Source: Pseudomonas alcaligenes | Lineage (GTDB): Bacteria > Pseudomonadota > Gammaproteobacteria > Pseudomonadales > Pseudomonadaceae | NCBI RefSeq assembly: GCF_041729615.1 | Contig: NZ_CP154874.1 | Span: 935,001 to 999,000 of the forward strand | Direction of reading: 5' to 3' | Length of the DNA stretch: 64,000 nucleotides | Part shown: positions 21,782 to 29,927 of the stretch, piece by piece | Layout: the number at the start of each line of letters is the position of its first letter | Position numbering within the stretch: the first letter of the stretch is position 1 | Position numbers and translations under genes: made by a program | Notes under the pieces: generated by a model | What the model was told of the DNA's origin: nothing | The model's input: the letters and a program-made list of their open reading frames with translations, nothing else | Database searches by the model: none

Positions 21782-22570
21782 TCAATGCAGGGAATCGCTG
21801 CTATCCAGCGTCTCGCCCTGCTCTTCTTCCGCGTCGTCGGCAGACTGCGGCAGATCACTGAAATCGGTCTTCAGGCCCTGCTCCATCTGGTCCAGCTCGA
21901 CCAGCAGGCTGCGGAAGCTGGTTTCCTCGCGCGGCTCGGCCGGCACTTCCGCCTCACCCAGCTCGGCATCCACCCGCGCCTGCAGACCAGATGGCACCTG
22001 CAGGTCGTCGTCCAGCGCCAGCATCGGCTCCGGCTCCAGTTCGCGCAGGGCCGCCAGCGGTGGCAACTCTTCCAGGCTCTTGAGGTTGAAGTAATCGAGG
22101 AACGCCTTGGTGGTGGCCAGCATGGCCGGCCTGCCCGGTACATCGCGGTAGCCGACCACGCGAATCCAGTCACGTTCCTGAAGGGTCTTGATGATCTGGC
22201 TGTTGACCGCCACGCCGCGGATGTCCTCAATCTCGCCACGGGTGATCGGCTGGCGATAGGCGATCAGCGCCAGGGTCTCCAGCATGGCCCGCGAGTAGCG
22301 CTGCGGGCGCTCCTCCCAGAGGCGGCCGACCCAGGGGGCGAACTTCTCGCGCACCTGCAGGCGGTAGCCGCTGGCCACTTCCTTGAGTTCGAAGGCGCGC
22401 CCCTCGCAGGATTGGCGCAGCACCTCCAACGCCTCGCGGAGCTGCGCCGGCTCCGGCCGCTCGCCTTCCTCGAACAGCTCACCCAGGCGTTCCAGCGAGA
22501 GCGGCCGACCCAGGGCCAGCAGCCAGGCTTCGAGCAGGGAGGCGAGTTCCTTGGGGTCGTTCAGGTTCAT
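21782..22570 (-). CDS. scpB: Segregation and condensation protein B
   Basis: 262 residues. ScpB dimers are the winged-helix (kite) partners of ScpA in the SMC-ScpAB complex that compacts and separates chromosomes. The conserved core includes ALEVLRQSCEGRAFELKEVA, ALIAYRQPITRGEIEDIRGVAVN and RVVGYRDVPGRPAMLATTKAFLDYF. The C-terminal ~75 residues are acidic and less conserved. The start ATG at 22570 directly abuts the scpA stop codon. Confidence 0.95.
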   Translation of the reverse strand: MNLNDPKELASLLEAWLLALGRPLSLERLGELFEEGERPEPAQLREALEVLRQSCEGRAFELKEVASGYRLQVREKFAPWVGRLWEERPQRYSRAMLETLALIAYRQPITRGEIEDIRGVAVNSQIIKTLQERDWIRVVGYRDVPGRPAMLATTKAFLDYFNLKSLEELPPLAALRELEPEPMLALDDDLQVPSGLQARVDAELGEAEVPAEPREETSFRSLLVELDQMEQGLKTDFSDLPQSADDAEEEQGETLDSSDSLH

Positions 22571-23383
22571 CTATTCGGCTCTGGCACGGACGTGGATGGG
22601 CGCGAAGGGCTCATTCTGCACCAGTTCCACCAGTTGTTCCTTGATCAGTTCGAGCACCGCCATGAAGGTGACGACCACCCCGAGACGGCCCTCCTCCACA
22701 GTAAACAGCGTGACGAACGGCACGAAACCATTGCCCTTGAGGCGCTCCAGCACCTCGCTCATGCGCTCGCGGGTGGACAGTGCCTCGCGCGTCACCTGGT
22801 GGCTCTCGAACATGTCGGCGCGGCGCAGCACCTCGGCCATGGACAGCAGCACTTCCTCCAGGCTGACCTCCGGCAACAGCTTGCGCGCCCGTGCCTCGGG
22901 GGCGTCCAGGCGCGGCACGCTGAGGTCGCGGCCGACCCGCGGCAGTTCGTCCAGGCCCTCGGCGGCAGCCTTGTAGCGCTCGTACTCCTGCAGACGGCGG
23001 ATCAGCTCGGCGCGCGGGTCGTCCTCCTCTTCCTCAGCTTCGGCCGAGCGCGGCAGCAGCATGCGCGACTTGATCTCGGCCAGCATGGCGGCCATCACCA
23101 GGTACTCGGCGGCCAGCTCCAGGCGCACCGATTTCATCAGTTCGACATAGCCCATGTACTGCTTGGTGATCTCGGCCACCGGGATGTCGAGGATGTCGAT
23201 GTTCTGCTTGCGGATCAGGTACAGCAGCAGGTCGAGCGGGCCCTCGAAGGCTTCGAGGAAGACCTCCAGGGCATCCGGCGGGATATACAGGTCCAGCGGC
23301 AGCTCGGTGACGGCCTGACCGTAGACCAGAGCAAAAGGTAATTCCTGCTGGGCGCCGGCCTGGCTGTCGAGCTGCTCGCTCAC
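22571..23383 (-). CDS. scpA: Segregation and condensation protein A
   Basis: 270 residues. ScpA is the kleisin that bridges the SMC heads. The family signature FEGPLDLLLYLIRKQNIDILDIPVAEITKQY lies near residue 45 and on, followed by LAAEYLVMAAMLAEIKSRMLLP. The C-terminal winged helix spans GRLGVVVTFMAVLELIKE. The start is GTG at 23383, chosen because a purine-rich AGGGGGA lies about eight bases upstream and it overlaps the preceding gene's stop (GTGA). The longer open reading upstream is antisense/out-of-frame YciO sequence. Confidence 0.94.
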   Translation of the reverse strand: MSEQLDSQAGAQQELPFALVYGQAVTELPLDLYIPPDALEVFLEAFEGPLDLLLYLIRKQNIDILDIPVAEITKQYMGYVELMKSVRLELAAEYLVMAAMLAEIKSRMLLPRSAEAEEEEDDPRAELIRRLQEYERYKAAAEGLDELPRVGRDLSVPRLDAPEARARKLLPEVSLEEVLLSMAEVLRRADMFESHQVTREALSTRERMSEVLERLKGNGFVPFVTLFTVEEGRLGVVVTFMAVLELIKEQLVELVQNEPFAPIHVRARAE

Positions 23384-24012
23384 GCCGCGTCCCCCTGGAA
23401 CGGCGTCGGGTCGCCGCAGCCGACGCGGATCACCTCGGGCTCGCCCTCGGCCAGGTTGATCACGGTGGAAGCCTCCAGGCCACCGTAGCCGCCGTCGATG
23501 ATCAGGTCGACCTGGTGTTCGAGGACCTGGCGCATCTCGTAGGGGTCGCTCATCGGCAGGTCTGCGCCGGGCAGGATCAGGCTCACGCTCATCAGCGGCT
23601 CGCCCAGGGCCTCGGCCAGGGCCAGGGCGATGGGGTGCGCCGGCACCCGCAGGCCGATGGTGCGGCGCTTGGGGTGCAGCAGCATGCGCGGCACTTCGCG
23701 GGTGGCGCCGAGGATGAAGGTGTAGGGCCCCGGCGTGTGCGCCTTGAGCAGACGGAAGGCGCCGGTATCGACCTTGGCGAACAGGCCGATCTGCGACAGG
23801 TCGCTGCACACCAGGGTGAAGTTGTGCTTGTCGTCCAGCTGGCGCAGGCGGCGGATGCGCTCCACCGCGCCCTTGTCGCCGATCAGGCAGCCGATGGCGT
23901 AGGAGGAGTCGGTCGGGTAGACGATCACCCCGCCGTTGCGAAGGATTTCCACCGCCTGCTTGATCAGGCGCGGCTGCGGGTTTTCCGGGTGGACCTGGAA
24001 GAACTGGCTCAT
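23380..24012 (-). CDS. yciO: YciO/Sua5/YrdC-family protein
   Basis: 210 residues with the YrdC fold signatures QAVEILRNGGVIVYPTDSSYAIGC and later PGPYTFILGATREVPR plus RTIGLRVPAHPIA. The family includes TsaC/Sua5, which makes threonylcarbamoyl-AMP for tRNA t6A, but YciO proteins are a separate branch whose role is less settled. Start ATG at 24012 lies 13 bases after the PHP gene, and its stop overlaps the scpA start, so it belongs to the same operon. Confidence 0.9.
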   Translation of the reverse strand: MSQFFQVHPENPQPRLIKQAVEILRNGGVIVYPTDSSYAIGCLIGDKGAVERIRRLRQLDDKHNFTLVCSDLSQIGLFAKVDTGAFRLLKAHTPGPYTFILGATREVPRMLLHPKRRTIGLRVPAHPIALALAEALGEPLMSVSLILPGADLPMSDPYEMRQVLEHQVDLIIDGGYGGLEASTVINLAEGEPEVIRVGCGDPTPFQGDAA

Positions 24013-24025
24013 TGACGTTCCCTGT

Positions 24026-24886
24026 TCAGGCGGTAGTAGCGCGTGCATGGTCGAAGCGCTCCCAGAGAGGAGACAGATCGTCCGGCAACGGGCGGTACAT
24101 GCCCAGCTCGGACCAGTCGCCCGGGGCATGGAAGTCGCTGCCGGCGCTCGCCAGCATGCCGAATTCGCGGGCCAGGATGGCCAAGCCGCCGACCTGCTCG
24201 GCCGGCTGCAGGCCGTTCACCACTTCTAATGCGTGCCCCCCCGCGGCGATGAAGTCGGCCACCAGACGGCGGCGCTTGCTGCGGGTGAAATCGTACTGCC
24301 AGGGATGCGCCAGGCTGATCCAGGCGCCGGCCGTCTTCAGCGTGCCGACCGCCTGTTCCAGGGTCGGCCAGTGCTGCTTGACGTCGCCCAGCTTGCCCGA
24401 GCCCAGCCACTTGCGGAACGCCTCGGCGTGGTCGCGCACATGCCCGGCGCGCACCAGGAACTCGGCGAAGTGCGGCCGCGCCGGCGCGTTGCCGCTGTCG
24501 CCCAGGCCCTGCTGGACTTCGCGGGCCCCCTCCAGGGCACCGGGCATGCCCTTGGCTGCCAGGCGCCTGGCGATTTCCTCGGCGCGCAGCCAGCGGCCCT
24601 GGTGCAGCTCGGCGATGGCCTGCTGCAAGGCCGGCGCCTCGCTGGCGAAGGCATAGCCGAGCACATGGATGGTCGCTCCGCCCCAAGTGCAGGACAGCTC
24701 GATGCCGTTGACCAGGCGCAGACCCAGGCCGGCAGCGGCGGCGCGCGCCTCGTCCAGGCCCTCGAGGGTGTCGTGGTCGGTCAGCGCCAGCAGCTCGACG
24801 CCGCGCCCATGGGCGCGCGCAACCACCTCGGCGGGCGGCAGAACGCCGTCGGAAGCGGTGCTGTGGCAGTGCAGGTCGACCTTCAT
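24026..24886 (-). CDS. PHP-domain phosphoesterase (RNase AM/YciV type)
   Basis: 286 residues. The PHP metal-binding motif DLHCHSTASDGVLPPAEVVARA is at the N-terminus, with further histidines in ALTDHDT, SLAHPWQYD and GSDFHAPG. E. coli YciV/TrpH relatives hydrolyse 3',5'-nucleoside bisphosphates and trim short RNA 5' ends. It is the first gene of the operon running to rluB and is divergent from yciB. Confidence 0.9.
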   Translation of the reverse strand: MKVDLHCHSTASDGVLPPAEVVARAHGRGVELLALTDHDTLEGLDEARAAAAGLGLRLVNGIELSCTWGGATIHVLGYAFASEAPALQQAIAELHQGRWLRAEEIARRLAAKGMPGALEGAREVQQGLGDSGNAPARPHFAEFLVRAGHVRDHAEAFRKWLGSGKLGDVKQHWPTLEQAVGTLKTAGAWISLAHPWQYDFTRSKRRRLVADFIAAGGHALEVVNGLQPAEQVGGLAILAREFGMLASAGSDFHAPGDWSELGMYRPLPDDLSPLWERFDHARATTA

Positions 24887-24951
24887 GGCGCGTCTTTCGT
24901 TAACGGGGTTGTTTGTTATTATGCCGCCACATCCCGCTTCTGGCTGCCGCC

Positions 24952-25542
24952 GTGAAACAATTCATCGATTTCATCCCGCTCATCTTGTTCTTCATCGTCT
25001 ACAAACTCGATCCGCGCAACGTCGAACTGGCCGGCCAGAGCTTCGAGCTGGGCGGTATCTTCAGCGCCACCGCCGTGCTGATCGCCAGTTCGGTGGTGGT
25101 CTACGGCGTGCTGCTCCTGCTCCAGCGCAAGCTGGAAAAGGGCCAGTGGCTGACCCTGCTGGCCTGCCTGGTGTTCGGCGGCATGACCCTGGCTTTCCAC
25201 AGCGAGACCTTCCTCAAGTGGAAGGCGCCGGTGGTCAACTGGCTGTTCGCCGCCGGCTTCGCCGCCACCCACTTCATCGGCGACAAGGTGCTGATCCAGC
25301 GCATCATGGGCCATGCGGTGCAGCTGCCGCAGCCGATCTGGGTCCGCCTGAACCTGGCCTGGATCGCCTTCTTCGTCTTCAGCGGCTGCGCCAACCTGTT
25401 CGTCGCCTTCACCTTCCACGACATCTGGGTCGACTTCAAAGTCTTCGGCAGCCTCGGCATGACCGTGCTGTTCCTGATCGCCCAGGGCGTCTACCTGGCG
25501 CGCCACATCCACGACGACGCCCCCCAGCAAAGCAAGGACTGA
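24952..25542 (+). CDS. yciB: YciB-family septation protein A
   Basis: 196 residues, polytopic inner-membrane protein. [19 protein letters not shown] at the N-terminus is the strong YciB/IspZ signature, and about five hydrophobic helices follow, ending in a short polar tail. Family members affect cell division and envelope integrity. The start is GTG at 24952, which gives the family N-terminus; a TTG at 24913 would add 13 residues. It is one base ahead of yciI and likely co-transcribed. Confidence 0.93.
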   Translation: MKQFIDFIPLILFFIVYKLDPRNVELAGQSFELGGIFSATAVLIASSVVVYGVLLLLQRKLEKGQWLTLLACLVFGGMTLAFHSETFLKWKAPVVNWLFAAGFAATHFIGDKVLIQRIMGHAVQLPQPIWVRLNLAWIAFFVFSGCANLFVAFTFHDIWVDFKVFGSLGMTVLFLIAQGVYLARHIHDDAPQQSKD

Positions 25543-25543
25543 C

Positions 25544-25843
25544 ATGCTCTACGCCATCATCGCCAGCGATGCCCCCGAGTCCCTGGACAAGCGCCTGGCC
25601 ACCCGCCCAGCCCACCTGGCCCGCCTGGAGCAACTGAAAGCCGAAGGCCGCCTGGTGCTGGCCGGCCCGCATCCTGCCATCGACAGCAACGACCCCGGTC
25701 CGGCCGGCTTCTCCGGCAGCCTGATCGTCGCCGAGTTCGAGTCCCTCGCCGCCGCCCAGAGCTGGGCCGACGCCGACCCCTACCGTGCCGCCGGCGTCTA
25801 CGCCAGCGTGCTGGTCAAACCCTTCAAGCAGGTAATGCCCTGA
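25544..25843 (+). CDS. yciI: YciI-family protein
   Basis: 99 residues, ferredoxin-like YCII fold. The N-terminus [17 protein letters not shown] and the conserved His/Asp region ([11 protein letters not shown], then [22 protein letters not shown]) are typical. The biochemical role in the cell is unknown. It follows yciB by one base, the common gammaproteobacterial pairing. Confidence 0.93.
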   Translation: MLYAIIASDAPESLDKRLATRPAHLARLEQLKAEGRLVLAGPHPAIDSNDPGPAGFSGSLIVAEFESLAAAQSWADADPYRAAGVYASVLVKPFKQVMP

Positions 25844-25894
25844 TCCGACCCACGACGCAGGCCCATAACAATAATTCGCACAACGGAGTTCCCC

Positions 25895-26305
25895 ATGCGC
25901 CAAGGCCCGCTCTACCTGTTGCTCACCACCCTCTGCGTCATCCCCGCCCTGCACGCGGAAGAGTCCCAGCCGCTGGCCCTCAATCCGGTACCTGCCGCAG
26001 CCACGGCACCGAGCAGCGACGGCGCCGCACAGATCGCCGCCTTGCAGCAGCAACTGGCCGAGAGTCAGCGCCAGCTCGGTGAACTGCAGGGCGGCGAGCG
26101 CGAGGCGGCGCAGATCAGCCGTCTGCGCCAGGACAACCAGCGCCTCAAGCTGCAGCTCAAGCAGGCCCAGGCCGAGCAACCGCCGCGCCTGCTCAGCGAA
26201 CAGCAGCTGTGGTACGCCATCGGCGCCGGCAGCGCGCTGATCGCCTTCATCGTCGGCCGCCTGAGCGCCGGCGGGCGGAACAAAAGGCGCAGCGAGTGGG
26301 TCTGA
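25895..26305 (+). CDS. Exported coiled-coil protein with C-terminal anchor
   Basis: 136 residues. A signal peptide (LYLLLTTLCVIPALHA) is followed by a linker rich in Ala and Pro, and then a coiled coil rich in Gln and Leu (about 50-95, LQQQLAESQRQLGELQ). One membrane helix (YAIGAGSALIAFIVGRL) and a basic tail (GGRNKRRSEWV) end the protein. Similar Pseudomonas proteins have been mislabelled as IF-2-like; I see no GTPase motifs. The topology suggests a periplasmic coiled coil tethered to the inner membrane. It precedes the CpxR-like gene by 27 bases and may belong to the envelope-stress locus. Confidence 0.78.
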   Translation: MRQGPLYLLLTTLCVIPALHAEESQPLALNPVPAAATAPSSDGAAQIAALQQQLAESQRQLGELQGGEREAAQISRLRQDNQRLKLQLKQAQAEQPPRLLSEQQLWYAIGAGSALIAFIVGRLSAGGRNKRRSEWV

Positions 26306-26332
26306 GCGCGACCCTGAGCCGCCGAAACCGCC

Positions 26333-27010
26333 ATGACCGACCTGCTGCTGATCGACGACGACACTGAGCTCTGCGAGCTCTTGGCCAGCTGGCTGCAGCA
26401 GGAAGGTTTCGCCGTGCGCGCCTGCCATGACGGTGTCAGCGCCCGCGCGGCCCTGGCCGGGCAGAGCCCGGCGGCAGTGATACTCGACGTGATGCTGCCC
26501 GACGGCAGCGGCCTGGAGCTGCTCAAGCAGCTGCGCAGCGAGCACGCCGAACTGCCGGTGCTGATGCTCTCGGCGCGCGGCGAGCCGCTGGACCGCATCC
26601 TTGGCCTGGAGCTGGGTGCCGACGACTACCTGGCCAAGCCCTGCGACCCGCGCGAGCTGACCGCCCGCCTGCGCGCCGTGCTGCGCCGCAGCCAGCCGGT
26701 CGCCAGCTCCTCGCGCCTGGAGCTGGGCGACCTCAGCTACAGCCCGCAGCGCGGCGTGGCCAACCTCGGCGAGCACGAGATCGCCCTGACCCTGTCCGAG
26801 GGCCGCATCCTCGAGGCCCTGCTGCAGCAACCCGGCGAACCGCTGGACAAGCAGGCCCTGGCCCAGCTGGCGCTGGGTCGCAAGCTGACCCTCTACGACC
26901 GTAGCCTGGACATGCACGTCAGCAACCTGCGCAAGAAGCTCGGTCCGCACCCCGACGGCCGCCCGCGCATCGTCGCCCTGCGCAGCCGTGGCTACTACTA
27001 CGCGCCCTGA
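26333..27010 (+). CDS. cpxR: CpxR-like response regulator
   Basis: 225 residues, OmpR/PhoB family. Receiver domain: acidic pocket LLLIDDDTELC, phospho-acceptor Asp52 in VILDVMLPDG, Lys102 in YLAKPCDPREL. A winged-helix DNA-binding domain follows (ALTLSEGRILEALLQQPGEP, DRSLDMHVSNLRKKLG, VALRSRGYYYAP). The CpxP-like and histidine kinase genes downstream identify it as the CpxR-type regulator of envelope stress. The gap to the CpxP-like gene holds a possible CpxR box, consistent with autoregulation. Confidence 0.9.
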   Translation: MTDLLLIDDDTELCELLASWLQQEGFAVRACHDGVSARAALAGQSPAAVILDVMLPDGSGLELLKQLRSEHAELPVLMLSARGEPLDRILGLELGADDYLAKPCDPRELTARLRAVLRRSQPVASSSRLELGDLSYSPQRGVANLGEHEIALTLSEGRILEALLQQPGEPLDKQALAQLALGRKLTLYDRSLDMHVSNLRKKLGPHPDGRPRIVALRSRGYYYAP

Positions 27011-27037
27011 GAACCAGCTCAGAAGCATCGCGAGCTG

Positions 27038-27125
27038 CAGGCATGCAAGGCAAAACTGGGTGAAGAGGCGCAATTTACGCGAGGTAAATGAGCGTTCTGA
27101 ACACAGTTTTAACGCAGCATGCCTG
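27038..27125. repeat. Long interrupted palindrome upstream of cpxP-like gene
   Basis: Nested inverted repeats: CAGGCATGC (27038-27046) with GCATGCCTG (27117-27125), AAAACTG (27052-27058) with CAGTTTT (27104-27110), and TTTAC (27074-27078) with GTAAA (27084-27088). It is AT-richer than its surroundings and looks like a Pseudomonas dispersed repeat, but it also contains GTAAA half-sites. A copy elsewhere in the genome would settle which. Confidence 0.6.
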
Positions 27126-27155
27126 ACGCGCAGCAGGCTTCCGGGCAGGTTCGGC

Positions 27156-27171
27156 TTTACCCAGCCTTTAC
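27156..27171 (-). promoter_or_regulatory. Possible CpxR box
   Basis: Read on the minus strand, two GTAAA units are separated by six bases (11-base period), matching the known tandem GTAAA pattern of CpxR sites. It lies 84 bases before the cpxP-like ATG, in the right place for CpxR activation of that gene. Confidence 0.5.
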
Positions 27172-27254
27172 CCTCCCCTGACCGCGCCTGACCTTGCCCT
27201 CCCTAGACTGGGCTCATCCGGTAAACCACCGGTTTCGAGACAAGGAGACAGATC

Positions 27255-27704
27255 ATGCGCAAGACCCTCACCGCCCTGCTGCTCGCCGCCAGCCTGCCGA
27301 CCCTCGCCCTGGCCATGCCCGAAGGCGCCCCTGGCGAGCACGGCCCCTGCAGCAAGGCCATGCACGGCGAGCACCGCGGCCACGGCATGCGGATGTTCAA
27401 GGACCTCGACCTCGACCTCAGCGCCGAACAGCGCGAGCAGATGGGCAAGCTGATGCGCGAGCGCAAGGGCGATCCCCGCGAGATCACCCAGAAGTATCTG
27501 GACAAGCTGCCCAAGGCCGACCAGGACGCCCTCAAGCAGGAGCTGGAAACCGCGCGCCTGGAGCATGACAAGGCCATCCGCGCCATCCTCACCCCGGAGC
27601 AGCAGAAGACCTTCGACGCGCACAAGGCCGAGATGGCGAAACGTCGCGCCGAACGCGCGGAATTCGAGGCCTGGAAGGCCGAGAAAGCACAAAAAGCCGA
27701 GTAA
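27255..27704 (+). CDS. cpxP: CpxP/Spy-family periplasmic protein
   Basis: 149 residues. A signal peptide (KTLTALLLAASLPTLALA) is followed by a charged helical domain with the Spy/CpxP features: a first helix LDLDLSAEQREQMGKLMRE and an LTPEQQ motif (about 117-122) near the end of the hairpin. These proteins sense or chaperone misfolded periplasmic proteins and restrain CpxA. The position between the regulator and kinase genes supports this. A good AAGGAGA site precedes the ATG. The C-terminal ~30 residues are Lys/Glu/Arg-rich and probably disordered. Confidence 0.87.
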   Translation: MRKTLTALLLAASLPTLALAMPEGAPGEHGPCSKAMHGEHRGHGMRMFKDLDLDLSAEQREQMGKLMRERKGDPREITQKYLDKLPKADQDALKQELETARLEHDKAIRAILTPEQQKTFDAHKAEMAKRRAERAEFEAWKAEKAQKAE

Positions 27705-27716
27705 TATCCGGCAATC

Positions 27717-27739
27717 GGGCCCGGCGCAGTGCCGGGCCC
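27717..27739 (+). promoter_or_regulatory. Intergenic GC hairpin between cpxP and cpxA
   Basis: Perfect nine-base stem GGGCCCGGC / GCCGGGCCC with a GCAGT loop and no T run. It sits 13 bases after the cpxP-like stop and 20 before the kinase start. It may stabilise the upstream mRNA or lower kinase expression relative to the CpxP-like protein. Confidence 0.5.
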
Positions 27740-27758
27740 ACCGTTTCAAGGAGCCTCC

Positions 27759-29087
27759 ATGCGTTCACTGTTCTGGCGCATCTTCGCCAGCTTCTGGCTG
27801 GCGGTGGCCCTGGTCGCCGGCCTGTCGCTGCTGCTGGGCCGCGCGCTGGACCAGGACGCCTGGGTGCTCGGCCGCCACCCGGCCCTCAAGGACTTGCCCG
27901 AACTCTGGACCCAGCTCTACGAGCGCGACGGCCCCGAGGCCGCCCAGCAGTTCCTGGAAAAGCGCAAGCGGCGCTTCCGGGTCAACGTCCAGGTGCTCAA
28001 CGACAATGGCCAGGCCCTGGTCTACGGCACCTTTCCGCCACGCGCGGCCGCCTTCGAGGCACGCCAGGACAACCCGCAACGCCTGCCCTGGCGGCGCATC
28101 ACCGAGGAATACCAGAGCCCGGCCTCGGGCGAGACCTACCTGTTCATCTACCGCATCCCCCATCCGGAGATGATGGCCTGGCACCGCGACAGCCTGTTCT
28201 GGCCACTCAGTGCCCTCGGCATCGCCCTGGTGGTGCTGACCGCCATCAGCCTGCTGCTGACCTTCTCCATCACCCGCCCGCTCGGCCGCCTGCGCGGCGC
28301 CGTGCACGACCTCGGGCAGACCGCCTACCAGCAGCACAGCCTGGCCAGGCTGGCCGCGCGCGGCGACGAGTTCGGCGTGCTGGCCCGCGACTTCAACCGC
28401 ATGGGCGCGCGCCTGCAAGACCTGATCGGCAGCCAGCGCCAGCTGCTGCGCGACGTCTCCCACGAACTGCGCTCGCCGCTGGCACGCCTGCGCGTGGCCC
28501 TGGCCCTGGCCGAACGCGCCGAGCCGGGCGAACGGGACAAGCTGTGGGGCCGCCTGACCCAGGAATGCGATCGCCTGGAGGCGCTGATCGGCGAGATTCT
28601 TGCCCTCGCCCGCCTGGACGCCGACCCCGGGGCCGCGCGCCCGATCGACCTGCGCCAGCTGCTCGACGGCCTGCAGGCCGACGCCGCCCTGGCCGCCCCC
28701 GCCCAGCGCCTGCAGATCCGCATGGACAGCCGCCCCCTGCCGCTCGCGGGCTGGCCGGACATGCTCGGCCGCGCGCTAGACAACTTGCTGCGCAACGCCC
28801 TGCGCTTCAACCCGCCGGGCCAGCCCATCGAAGTGACGGTGCAGCAGCAGGACGGCCAGCTGCGCATCAGCGTGCGCGACCATGGCCCCGGCGCCCCACA
28901 GGAGGTGCTGGCGCGGCTGGGTGAACCCTTCTACCGCGCGCCCAACCAGGACGCCGCCGGCCACGGCCTGGGCCTGGCCATCGCGCGCCGCGCCGCCGAG
29001 CGCCATGGCGGCCGCCTGCTGCTGGACAACCACCCGGAGGGCGGCTTCATCGCCACCCTGGAACTGCCGCTGACACAGCAGCAGTGA
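27759..29087 (+). CDS. cpxA: CpxA-like sensor histidine kinase
   Basis: 442 residues. One N-terminal helix (SFWLAVALVAGLSLLLG), a periplasmic segment of ~130 residues, a second helix (ALGIALVVLTAISLLLTF), a HAMP domain (SITRPLGRLRGAVHDL), then the kinase core. The core has phospho-histidine in DVSHELRSPLARLR, N-box DNLLRNALRF, and glycine boxes in DHGPGAP and GHGLGLAIARR. It is predicted to phosphorylate the CpxR-like regulator. The start at 27759 has AAGGAG upstream; the in-frame reading ten residues earlier lacks this. Confidence 0.9.
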   Translation: MRSLFWRIFASFWLAVALVAGLSLLLGRALDQDAWVLGRHPALKDLPELWTQLYERDGPEAAQQFLEKRKRRFRVNVQVLNDNGQALVYGTFPPRAAAFEARQDNPQRLPWRRITEEYQSPASGETYLFIYRIPHPEMMAWHRDSLFWPLSALGIALVVLTAISLLLTFSITRPLGRLRGAVHDLGQTAYQQHSLARLAARGDEFGVLARDFNRMGARLQDLIGSQRQLLRDVSHELRSPLARLRVALALAERAEPGERDKLWGRLTQECDRLEALIGEILALARLDADPGAARPIDLRQLLDGLQADAALAAPAQRLQIRMDSRPLPLAGWPDMLGRALDNLLRNALRFNPPGQPIEVTVQQQDGQLRISVRDHGPGAPQEVLARLGEPFYRAPNQDAAGHGLGLAIARRAAERHGGRLLLDNHPEGGFIATLELPLTQQQ

Positions 29088-29106
29088 GGCGGTCCTGGCC
29101 CCTGGC

Positions 29107-29727
29107 TCAGCGTACCAGCATGGACAGGGCCGCCCCCAGCATCACCGTGGCCGCCCCGCGGAACAGGTGCTGCTGGGCGCGCGGGCTCGAGAGCATGTGG
29201 CGGATGCGCACCGCCGCGAGAATGAACACCGCCCCCACCACCAGCAGTACCGCCACGGTAAGCGGCACCAGTACCAATGCCCAGGTGCCGAGGGAAACGC
29301 TGTTCAGGTCGATGGCCAGGGGCACCAGCGCCAGGTAGAAGGCGATGGTTTTCGGGTTGCCCAGGGTAATGGTCAGCCCCGATAGGGCGGCGGACAGCAG
29401 CTCCTGGCTATGCGCCGGCCGTCCCACCACGATCTCCTGGTGATCGGCGCACCAGAAAAGCCAGGCCAGGTAGCCCAGGTAGAGAGCAGCCCCCCAGCGC
29501 ACCAACTGGAACAGCAGGTCGAAATGCTCGGCGATCAGCGCCAGGCCGAAGACGGCGAACGACAGGTAGATCAGGTCGCCCAGGATCAAGCCGAGCAGCA
29601 GGCAGGTTCCCGCAGCCGCCCCGCCGCCCACGCTGCGGGCGACCAGCGCCGCCATGCCGGGGCCGGGCACTATCGCCGCAATCAGCAAAGACAGCGCATA
29701 AGTCATGAGTTGGGTCAGATCGAGCAC
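29107..29727 (-). CDS. LysE/RhtB-family amino-acid exporter
   Basis: 206 residues with about six hydrophobic helices. The family start motif is IAAIVPGPGMAALVARSVGGG, then GLILGDLIYLSFAVFGLALIAE and GLTITLGNPKTIAFYLAL, which fix it as LysE/RhtB. Members export amino acids such as lysine, homoserine or threonine; the substrate cannot be told. It is divergent from an Lrp-type regulator gene, the usual pairing, but here that regulator is frameshifted, so exporter control may be altered. Confidence 0.9.
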   Translation of the reverse strand: MLDLTQLMTYALSLLIAAIVPGPGMAALVARSVGGGAAAGTCLLLGLILGDLIYLSFAVFGLALIAEHFDLLFQLVRWGAALYLGYLAWLFWCADHQEIVVGRPAHSQELLSAALSGLTITLGNPKTIAFYLALVPLAIDLNSVSLGTWALVLVPLTVAVLLVVGAVFILAAVRIRHMLSSPRAQQHLFRGAATVMLGAALSMLVR

Positions 29728-29927
29728 GCTGTGGCCCTCGAGAAGATGGTCGACTGCGGCAAACCTCGGCCTGCGCGCGCAGAGCTCTCTCGACGGGCGG
29801 TATGGTCGCCGCCCCAGGAGAACGGGAAAACTCTAACCCTCCAGACCGGGAAAAACTTCTCTACTTAGGCTTCCGAATCGATTAGAAAGGGCAGGAAATT
29901 TCACATAGATACAGCCCAGGGGTATTT

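Noticed and set aside
23386..23809. Longer scpA start
   Set aside because: Residues before the GTG at 23383 are an alternate frame of the yciO gene.
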